Assembly (NCBI GenBank): GCA_937890835.1
Contig: CALADF010000043.1
Location: forward strand, 62,001-126,000
From: an uncultured bacterium
GTDB lineage: Bacteria; Actinomycetota; Coriobacteriia; Coriobacteriales; Eggerthellaceae
Direction: 5' to 3'
Length of the DNA: 64,000 nt
The notes under the pieces were generated by a model. The model was not told the origin of the DNA and did not search any database. It saw only the letters and a program-made list of their open reading frames with translations. Made by a program: the position numbers and the translations under genes. Below are positions 58,107 through 64,000 of the stretch, in pieces (position 1 is the stretch's first letter; every line of letters starts with the position of its first letter).

Positions 58107-58173
58107 GCACTGCTCACGCAGTGCAGCGAAAACAGCAATTGCTTATATTACGGATAAACGAGCGAATTTGCAA
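58107..58173 (-). promoter_or_regulatory. Promoter and leader hairpin of the rpsP operon
   Basis: On the - strand TTGCAA (58173-58168), a 17-bp spacer and TAATAT (58150-58145) form a plausible promoter, giving a leader of about 70 bases. The leader holds a hairpin GCACTGC-N4-GCAGTGC (58124-58107) extended past one mismatch. The gap 58174-58276 behind ffh contains only a weak 6-bp hairpin. Confidence 0.5.
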
Positions 58174-58276
58174 GCGATTGCACCACGTTACCCATTCAGA
58201 GCATCGAAATACCGCATTCGACGGCGGGAATGCACCCCAAACGTCACAAAAGCGCGCATCCCGATGCTGAATCGGC

Positions 58277-59686
58277 CTAGCGCTCCATCATCTCCTGGAT
58301 CTTGCGCAAATCCGACATCGACATACCACCCATGCCGGGCAATGCGCGCTTGCGACGCCCTTTGCCCTTCTTGCCCTTCTTCGACAGCTGCTGCTGATCC
58401 ATCGTGCCCATCATCTTCTTGACCATCTTCTTGGTCTCGTTGAACTTCTTGATGAGCTGGTTCACCTCAGTCACCGAAACGCCCGCACCGGCGGCGATAC
58501 GCGCTCGACGCGAGCCGTTGAGGATCTCTGGTTTGGCGCGCTCCTCCTTGGTCATGGAGTTGATGATGACCTCCATGTCGTCAAGCGCCCCCTCGTCCAC
58601 CTGACCGCTGCCGAGGGCCTTGTCTCCGCCGGGAAGCGCGCTGATGAGCTTGGAGATGCCCCCCATCTTGTGAACCTGCCGGTTCATGGTGATGAAGTCA
58701 TCGAGCGTGAGCTGTCCGCGCGCCATGCGCTCGGCCTCGACCGCCTCCTGCTCCTCCTGCTGGACCTTGACGGCGCTCTCGATGAGCGAGATGACGTCGC
58801 CCATGCCGAGGATGCGCTTGGCCATGCGATCGGGATGGAACTGCTCGAGAGAATCGGGCTTCTCCCCCGACGAGATGAACTTGATGGGCTTACCCGTCAC
58901 CTCGCGAACCGATAGCGCGCCGCCGCCGCGCGCATCGCCGTCCATCTTCGACATGATGACGCCGTCGAAGTCGACGCGCTCGGCGAACGCCTCCACCACG
59001 TTGACGACGTCCTGGCCGGTCATCGCGTCGACCACCATGAGGATCTGATCGGGCTTGACGGCCGCCTTGATAGCTTCCGCTTCAGCCATCATGTCCTCGT
59101 CGACGTGCAATCGACCCGCCGTGTCGATGATGACCACATCGCGCAGGGAGTCGATGGCGTCCTGCACGCCTTCCTGAGCGATGCGAACCGGGTCTTGGCC
59201 GTCGCCGCGATACACCCGCACGCCGATCTCGCCCGCGAGGGTTGCGAGCTGGTCGGCCGCTGCGGGGCGGTACACGTCGCAGGCGACGAGCAACGGGGAG
59301 TGATTCTCCTGCTTGAGACGGTACGCGAGCTTCGCCGCCGCAGTCGTCTTGCCCGAGCCCTGAAGACCCACGAGCATGATGACGTTGGGGATGCGGCTCG
59401 ACAAGACCAAACGCGAGTCCGTGCGACCGAGCAGCTCGGTGAGTTCGTCGAGCACGATCTTCACGACGTTTTGCGCGGGCGTGAGCGAATCGAGCACCTC
59501 GGCGGTGAGGCAGCGCTCCTTCGTACGGGAGACGAAAGCCTTGACCACTTTGAAGTTGACGTCCGCCTCGAGCAAGGCAAGGCGAATCTCGCGCATAGCG
59601 GCGTTGATATCGTCCTCGGTCAGGCGCCCCTTGGACCTCAGACCCGAGAAAATGCCCTGAAGGCGCTCGGAAAGATTCTCTAGCAT
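58277..59686 (-). CDS. ffh: Signal recognition particle protein Ffh (SRP54)
   Basis: The 469-residue SRP GTPase has an N domain (1-90, MLENLSERLQGIFSGLRSKGRLTEDDINAAMREIRLALLEADVN) and a G domain with GLQGSGKTT, DVYRPAAADQL, VVIIDTAGRLH and the closing MDGDARGGGALSV. The Met-rich M domain (about 325-469) ends in GMGGMSMSDLRKIQEMMER and includes a basic KKGKKGKGRRKRAL stretch for SRP RNA. It targets membrane and secreted proteins; its receptor gene ftsY is in the same region. AGGAG lies upstream of the ATG. No SRP RNA gene is seen in the window. Confidence 0.97.
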   Translation of the reverse strand: MLENLSERLQGIFSGLRSKGRLTEDDINAAMREIRLALLEADVNFKVVKAFVSRTKERCLTAEVLDSLTPAQNVVKIVLDELTELLGRTDSRLVLSSRIPNVIMLVGLQGSGKTTAAAKLAYRLKQENHSPLLVACDVYRPAAADQLATLAGEIGVRVYRGDGQDPVRIAQEGVQDAIDSLRDVVIIDTAGRLHVDEDMMAEAEAIKAAVKPDQILMVVDAMTGQDVVNVVEAFAERVDFDGVIMSKMDGDARGGGALSVREVTGKPIKFISSGEKPDSLEQFHPDRMAKRILGMGDVISLIESAVKVQQEEQEAVEAERMARGQLTLDDFITMNRQVHKMGGISKLISALPGGDKALGSGQVDEGALDDMEVIINSMTKEERAKPEILNGSRRARIAAGAGVSVTEVNQLIKKFNETKKMVKKMMGTMDQQQLSKKGKKGKGRRKRALPGMGGMSMSDLRKIQEMMER

Positions 59687-59733
59687 AATTAGTTGCTCCT
59701 CAACGAGGTAGTTCGCGTTATTCCATCTTACGA

Positions 59734-59739
59734 ATTATA
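59734..59739 (-). promoter_or_regulatory. -10 box of the ffh promoter
   Basis: A perfect TATAAT on the - strand (59739-59734) lies 47 bp before the ffh start, with GAGGAG close to the ATG. No clear -35 is seen. The rest of 59740-59899 holds no supported gene or terminator. Confidence 0.45.
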
Positions 59740-59899
59740 TCGTAGGCGACAAGCGAAGCATCGGGGCGGCGAAGTCGGCGCAATTATCCCACGAAAGACC
59801 GCGATAGCGACGAAAGCCCCGAAGGCGACCCGGCGGACCCCCGAAGACGACGCGACGGGATCCTCCGCCGTCGGTACGGTCGCGAAGGCCTGAGCGAGG

Positions 59900-60484
59900 T
59901 CAGCGCTTTCCGGCAAAATCAACTTCGTCGAGGAAATCGACTTTTCCCGAATGGGTATGGTAGACGGCCCCGTGGATCTCGAGACCGTCCTCACGCGCAA
60001 GACTTGCCAGCTCGGGGTTTTCGGCAAGCGCCCTCATGCTCGCATGCACGTTGAGAACGGTGGCAAGGTAAGGATCGCGCTCATCCCCGATGGCCTCCGC
60101 GATACGATCGGTGATGGCGGACACGCAACCCGTCACACCCCCCTCCATCGCCGCACCGACGGCTCCGCAATGCGTGTGGCCCAAAACCAGCAGAAGCTTG
60201 ACATGAAGATGCTCGCATGCGTACACGGCGCTCGCGAGCTCGCTTGGACCCACCACGTTTCCCGCCACGCGAATGGTGAACAAATCCCCGAGGCTCGCCA
60301 TGAACATATGCTCGGGAACCACGCGTGAATCCGAGCATGTCAAGACGATGGCGAACGGACTCTGCCCGTATTCGAACAACTCGGTTATTCTCTCAAGCGA
60401 CGTATCGAGTTCGTGCTGTCGAAGCGTGAGGAAATCATGGTTGCCATAAGCCAAGCGTTCGAGGGCTTCCTGAGAAGAGAGCAT
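59900..60484 (-). CDS. Beta-class carbonic anhydrase
   Basis: The 194-residue zinc enzyme hydrates CO2 to bicarbonate. Zinc ligands appear in TCSDSRVVPEHMF (Cys, with the Asp-Arg pair) and LGHTHCGAVGAAM (His and Cys). Other family marks are LTLRQHELD, GDLFTIRVAGNVV and HGAVYHTHSGKVDFL. The length fits the short bacterial beta class. The ATG at 60484 follows GGAGG at five bases. An intrinsic terminator ends only 20 bases before this start, so expression must come from readthrough or a promoter inside that stretch. Confidence 0.93.
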   Translation of the reverse strand: MLSSQEALERLAYGNHDFLTLRQHELDTSLERITELFEYGQSPFAIVLTCSDSRVVPEHMFMASLGDLFTIRVAGNVVGPSELASAVYACEHLHVKLLLVLGHTHCGAVGAAMEGGVTGCVSAITDRIAEAIGDERDPYLATVLNVHASMRALAENPELASLAREDGLEIHGAVYHTHSGKVDFLDEVDFAGKR

Positions 60485-60504
60485 TTCCGCCTCCAAATTC
60501 GTCT

Positions 60505-60534
60505 GAAAAAAGAAAGGCCCGGCTGTGCCGGGCC
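60505..60534 (-). terminator. Strong intrinsic terminator directly upstream of the carbonic anhydrase gene
   Basis: On the - strand GGCCCGGC-ACA-GCCGGGCC (60534-60516) is followed by TTTCTTTTTTC. It lies 16 bp after the GNAT stop and ends about 20 bp before the carbonic anhydrase start. Confidence 0.93.
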
Positions 60535-60550
60535 AGAGCAATAATCAAGA

Positions 60551-61042
60551 TCACGCGTTCTCCGGAGCAGCATGGTAGAAGATGATCATATCCTCGTACA
60601 CGCCCTCTCCGTTGAAGTATCCTCCGGGGATAACGCCGACACGATGAAAGCCGAGGCTCTCGTACAGATGAATCGCGCCCGCGTTGCTCGCGACCACCGC
60701 ATTGAATTGAAGCCCGCGAAACCCGCACTCCTCCAGGTGATCAAGGGAGTCCTGCACGAGCGCTCGCCCCAGCCCCTTCCCTCGAACCGATGGATCGACC
60801 GCGTAACTGGCGTTGGCCGTATGGGCGCAGCGACCGACGTTGTTCGGGTGAAGAATATAGAGTCCCACCACGCGACCGTCGTCGTCGGCGACCGCCGTGC
60901 GCGTTTGCGCCGAGAAGAAATCGGCAGCTTGATCCTCATCGAGCTCATCGGTCTGGGGGAACGCATCCCCCGCCCTGACGACCTCGTTCCAAATCTCGAC
61001 CATCCGGTCAAGATCACCCTTTTCGAATGCGCGGATTTCCAC
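60551..61042 (-). CDS. GNAT-family N-acetyltransferase
   Basis: The 163-residue acetyltransferase has the GNAT fold: EIRAFEKGDLDRMVEIWNEVVRAG at the start, VVGLYILHPNNVGRCAHTANASYAVDPSVRGKGLGRALVQDSLDH with the acetyl-CoA loop VRGKGLG, and NAGAIHLYESLGFHRVGVIPGGY at the end. The pattern is that of phosphinothricin/amino-acid acetyltransferases, but the substrate is unknown. The GTG at 61042 lies one base after the ftsY stop and follows GAGGTGG, so it is coupled to ftsY. The same frame is open to 61246 within ftsY but without support. Confidence 0.87.
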   Translation of the reverse strand: MEIRAFEKGDLDRMVEIWNEVVRAGDAFPQTDELDEDQAADFFSAQTRTAVADDDGRVVGLYILHPNNVGRCAHTANASYAVDPSVRGKGLGRALVQDSLDHLEECGFRGLQFNAVVASNAGAIHLYESLGFHRVGVIPGGYFNGEGVYEDMIIFYHAAPENA

Positions 61043-61043
61043 G

Positions 61044-62420
61044 CTATCGCCACCTCTCCCAGAAATGCTTTTTCTTTCGCGGAGGCTCCTCATCGCAAGA
61101 TTCCTCCGGCGCATCGGAATCGTCGTTCTCCCCAGCCGCCAAAGCAAGCTCGGCGAGTTCGTCGTCGGTGAACGAGACCGTATCGTCCGCAGCAGCGCCC
61201 GCCGGGTCTTCGTGAGCACGCGCATCGTCAACGCCTGCAGCAACATCGAAAGCGAGCGCGTCCGAAACGCCGCTTTCGTTCAAGCTGTCGCCATCGACGC
61301 CGTCTTCGTCGCGGACATCACCCTTCGCCTCATCGACGAGGGAAACCCCCGACGCCGCGTCCCGGGCACGTACGTCATCGGCAGATTCGCCCTCCCCCGC
61401 CCGCCGTGCGGGCGTGCCCTCGATCACGTCGCGTCGACGCTCGCCCGCGCCCATCGCGGCCTCTTTGGCGTTTTCGCCGGTAATGCGAGCCTCATCCTCG
61501 TCGAAGCGCTCGTCGAAATCGCCGATGAGAGCGCTCGCGAAATCGCGCGCGTCGAAATCGCGCAGGTCGTCGATCCCCTCGCCGACGCCGATCTTGATGA
61601 TGGGCAACTTGAGCTCGTGGGATACCGCTAGCGCGATGCCGCCTTTGGCGGTGCCGTCGAGTTTGGTGACGATGAGCGCGTCGAGTTCAAGCGCGCGGTT
61701 GAACTCACGCGCTTGCTGCAGGCCGTTTTGACCGGTGGTCGCGTCGATGACGAGCACGGTGTAAACGGGAATGCTCGATCGCTTGCGAACCACCGTCACG
61801 ACCTTCTCGAGCTCTCGCATGAGGTCAGCCGAGGTGTGCAGACGTCCCGCCGTGTCAATGAGCACCAAGTCAGATCCTGCCGCCTCGGCACGCTCGATGG
61901 TGTCGTAGCACACGCTGGCAGGATCGCTTCCACGCTCGCGCGTGACCATCTCGACGCCGGCACGGCGCGCCCACACCTCGAGCTGCTCGATGGCGGCGGC
62001 GCGGAACGTGTCGGCGGAACCGAGGATGACGTTGCGCCCCAGGTCGGTCTGCTCTTTGGCGATTTTGCCGACCGTAGTGGTCTTCCCCGTGCCGTTGATG
62101 CCGACGAACAAGACGAGCGCGGGCGCTTCGCCGAGAATCTCCCCGCCGCCTTCGGTGAACGTGGCGGATATCTGCTCGTTCAGCAGGTCGAGCACGGCGT
62201 AAGCGTCAGGCAGGGCCATGCGCGTCGCACGATCCCGGAGGTTCTCGACGATATCGAACGCGGCGGCTCCGCCGATATCGCTCAAAATAAGCGTCTCCTC
62301 GAGACCCTCCCAAAAATCCTCGTCAAGATTCGGCCCGCGATCGAGCAGAACGTTCATCGACTCTTTGAATTTATCGCGCGAGCGGGTCAAGCCCGCGCTG
62401 ATCTTATCGAAGAACCCCAT
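61044..62420 (-). CDS. ftsY: Signal recognition particle receptor FtsY with C-terminal acidic extension
   Basis: The 458-residue SRP receptor GTPase has an N domain (1-90, starting MGFFDKISAGLTRSRDKFKESMNVLL) and a G domain to about residue 300 with GINGTGKT (107-114), SADTFRAAAIEQLEVW, LVLIDTAGRLH, TKLDGTAKGG and GVGEGIDDLRDFD. Residues 301-458 form an Asp/Glu/Ala-rich region ending in basic PPRKKKHFWERWR. In E. coli the acidic A domain is N-terminal; here there is none at the N-terminus and the acidic part follows the G domain. It is coupled to GNAT downstream and lies 88 bp from smc. Confidence 0.95.
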   Translation of the reverse strand: MGFFDKISAGLTRSRDKFKESMNVLLDRGPNLDEDFWEGLEETLILSDIGGAAAFDIVENLRDRATRMALPDAYAVLDLLNEQISATFTEGGGEILGEAPALVLFVGINGTGKTTTVGKIAKEQTDLGRNVILGSADTFRAAAIEQLEVWARRAGVEMVTRERGSDPASVCYDTIERAEAAGSDLVLIDTAGRLHTSADLMRELEKVVTVVRKRSSIPVYTVLVIDATTGQNGLQQAREFNRALELDALIVTKLDGTAKGGIALAVSHELKLPIIKIGVGEGIDDLRDFDARDFASALIGDFDERFDEDEARITGENAKEAAMGAGERRRDVIEGTPARRAGEGESADDVRARDAASGVSLVDEAKGDVRDEDGVDGDSLNESGVSDALAFDVAAGVDDARAHEDPAGAAADDTVSFTDDELAELALAAGENDDSDAPEESCDEEPPRKKKHFWERWR

Positions 62421-62508
62421 TTTCTCTCCGTCATCTCCGTCGTGTTCTCATACCGTCGGCGAATCCCGCCGCGTTCGAAAGATTGTACCGCAACGAATTC
62501 GCAAGCAC

Positions 62509-64000
62509 TTACTCGGCGTAGCGCAGAGCGCCTTCGAGCTTTTGGCTGATCACCTTGGTGACGCCGTCCGCCTGCATCGAGACGCCGAACAGGACATCCG
62601 CCATCTCCATCGTGCGACGCTGATGCGTGATCATGATCAGCTGCGTTTCGTCGCGCAGCTTGTCGATATAGGAGACGAGACGACGCAGGTTGGTGTCATC
62701 AAGCGCCGCCTCGACCTCGTCGAGGATGTAAAACGGCGTCGAGCGCGTGCGATACACGGCGAACAGAAGAGCGAGCGCCGTGAGCGACTTCTCGCCACCC
62801 GACATGAGCATCATCTTCGTGATGCGCTTGCCTGCGGGCTGCGCGTTCACCTCAACCCCGGTGTTCTCCAGATCGTCAGGGTCGACCAGCGACAAACTCG
62901 CCGAACCGCCGGGGAACAACGTCGAGAATATCTCCTGGAAATAGCCGTTCACCTGCTCGAAGGTTCGAACGAAATCCTCTTTCATGCGCGCATCGATCAC
63001 GCGGTTGATCTTCGCGAGCGATTTACGCGCCGAATCGAGGTCGGCAAGCTGCCCCGCCAGGTAGTCGTAACGCCCCTTAAGCTCGTCGAATTCCTCGGCG
63101 GCGTCTGGATTAATCGTGCCCAAGTTGGCGATACGGCGGTTGAGCCGAAACACCGCGTCCTCGAGCCCGGAGCGATCCTCGAGCTCGGGAAGGGCGAGCG
63201 CGGACTCGAGCGGAGTGCCGCACTCGTCGACGATGACGTTAACCGCCGTTTCGACCTGCAGCTCGAGCCTTCCCTTCTCGACGCGAGCGGAGCCGAGCTT
63301 CTCGTTGAGAGCGTCGAACTCCTCGTGAACGCCACGAGCCGCGTTGCGGGCTGCGGTGACGAGCTCATGAAGCCCGGCGGAAGAATCCTGAGCAGCTGCG
63401 GCCCGATCCTCGAGATCACGCGTCCATCGACGCGACGAATCCGACAGCTCATCGAACAACGCGAGAAGCGGGGCGAGACGAGCCGCCGACGCTTTCTTCG
63501 CAGCCAGCAGATCGGTCGATTCCTTGCTACTGCGATCGAGTTGCTCCAGATCGCGTTTGCGCGCATCGCGAACACGAGCGGTGTAGGTATCGCGCTCGGC
63601 GAGCTTAGCCGCCTCGAGCTTCGCTTCGGCAAGCTCGTCGCTGAGACGATGGTTGTCCCGGCGAAGCGGGGCGAGCGAAGCGAGAATCTCCTCCTGCTTC
63701 GCCTTCGCCCGTTCGAGCTCGCCTTGCAGCTCGCGCGCCTGCTTCTCGAAGGATTCGACGCTAGGCCGCGCATCGGCGACGACGGCCTCCGCATCCGCCT
63801 TGCGGCGCCTCACGTCCTCGAGCTCGCGGCGAACGGACGCGAGTTTCTCCTCAGCGCGATCGGCCTGCGAGCGAGCCGCCTCGGCGTTGCCCCGCAGCGT
63901 GGCGAGCTTTTGACTGAGGTCGAGGCTCGCCGCCTGCGACTCCCGCAGATCATCCTCCGCGCGAGACGCCGCTGATTGAGCCGATGCGCTGACCTCGCTC
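62509..64000 (-). CDS. smc: Chromosome segregation protein SMC, C-terminal part (continues beyond window)
   Basis: The frame is open from the window end to the stop at 62509, about 496 residues, and is the C-terminal half of SMC. It begins in a heptad-rich coiled coil (Ala/Glu/Arg/Lys), followed by the head segment: RIANLGTINPDAAEEFDELKGRYDYL, then LFPGGSASLSLVDPDDLENTGVEV, the signature LMSGGEKSLTALALLFA, Walker B FYILDEVEAALDD and the D-loop/H-loop LIMITHQRRTMEMAD. SMC condenses and separates chromosomes with ScpAB. The linkage smc-ftsY-ffh is conserved. An in-frame GTG at 63813 is internal, not a start. Confidence 0.95.
   Translation of the reverse strand, partial: SEVSASAQSAASRAEDDLRESQAASLDLSQKLATLRGNAEAARSQADRAEEKLASVRRELEDVRRRKADAEAVVADARPSVESFEKQARELQGELERAKAKQEEILASLAPLRRDNHRLSDELAEAKLEAAKLAERDTYTARVRDARKRDLEQLDRSSKESTDLLAAKKASAARLAPLLALFDELSDSSRRWTRDLEDRAAAAQDSSAGLHELVTAARNAARGVHEEFDALNEKLGSARVEKGRLELQVETAVNVIVDECGTPLESALALPELEDRSGLEDAVFRLNRRIANLGTINPDAAEEFDELKGRYDYLAGQLADLDSARKSLAKINRVIDARMKEDFVRTFEQVNGYFQEIFSTLFPGGSASLSLVDPDDLENTGVEVNAQPAGKRITKMMLMSGGEKSLTALALLFAVYRTRSTPFYILDEVEAALDDTNLRRLVSYIDKLRDETQLIMITHQRRTMEMADVLFGVSMQADGVTKVISQKLEGALRYAE

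Noticed and set aside
59728..60027. 99-codon - strand frame between carbonic anhydrase and ffh
   Set aside because: It overlaps the end of the carbonic anhydrase gene in another frame and covers the ffh promoter; no ribosome site and no recognisable pattern.

Overview
The window looks like chromosomal DNA of a Coriobacteriia member (Actinomycetota), most likely the Eggerthellales/Slackia-Eggerthella side. This is an inference from gene content and style. The DNA is visibly GC-rich, GTG and TTG starts are common, and there is an LAxTG-type sorting signal. Glycyl-tRNA synthetase is two-subunit, PPDK sits next to its regulatory kinase, and molybdate uptake and poly-Ser/Ala membrane proteins are present. 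Genus cannot be fixed by eye. I see no rRNA, tRNA, IS element, prophage or CRISPR array.

Left part (1-21.4 kb, mostly + strand): an XpaC/TelA pair; a convergent Ser/Ala-rich membrane protein; a modABC molybdate (or tungstate) importer with its own operator-like promoter and a terminator between modA and modB; a YfcE-type phosphodiesterase; an ABC/FtsX transporter pair; a sodium:neurotransmitter-type symporter; a DEAD-box RNA helicase with a long structured leader; a small PGPGW-like membrane protein; the SbcD-SbcC nuclease pair; NADP-type glutamate dehydrogenase; and a membrane-anchored GH25 lysozyme.

Middle (21.4-41.6 kb, mostly - strand): a possible degenerate phosphoesterase-like exported protein, an EamA transporter, uvrA with an SOS-box-like dyad, xerC, trmFO, a nitrate/sulfonate/taurine-type ABC importer, the yraN-comM-dprA cluster, rnhB, an isochorismatase-family hydrolase (+ strand), rplS with a long leader, azlCD, a dGTPase-like HD hydrolase and mtnA.

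Right part (41.8-64 kb, - strand): a 1706-residue secreted, sortase-type surface protein with two lamin-tail domains and a metallophosphoesterase; a YibE/F protein; ppdK with its regulatory protein; lepB-glyQ-glyS; rpsP-khpA-rimM-trmD; ffh; a beta-carbonic anhydrase; a GNAT acetyltransferase; ftsY; and the C-terminal half of smc, which runs off the window end.

The SRP, ribosome and RNA-modification genes (smc, ftsY, ffh, rpsP, khpA, rimM, trmD, lepB ... rplS, rnhB, yraN, comM, dprA ... trmFO, xerC) look like one conserved bacterial block. About 18 kb of other genes now separates lepB from rplS. I found no clearly new multigene system. The most unusual items are the surface protein architecture, the FtsY with its acidic region at the C-terminus, a 43-codon upstream ORF containing a 17-bp hairpin ahead of an ABC permease, and several regulatory structures: internal terminators, dyads and leaderless-looking promoters.
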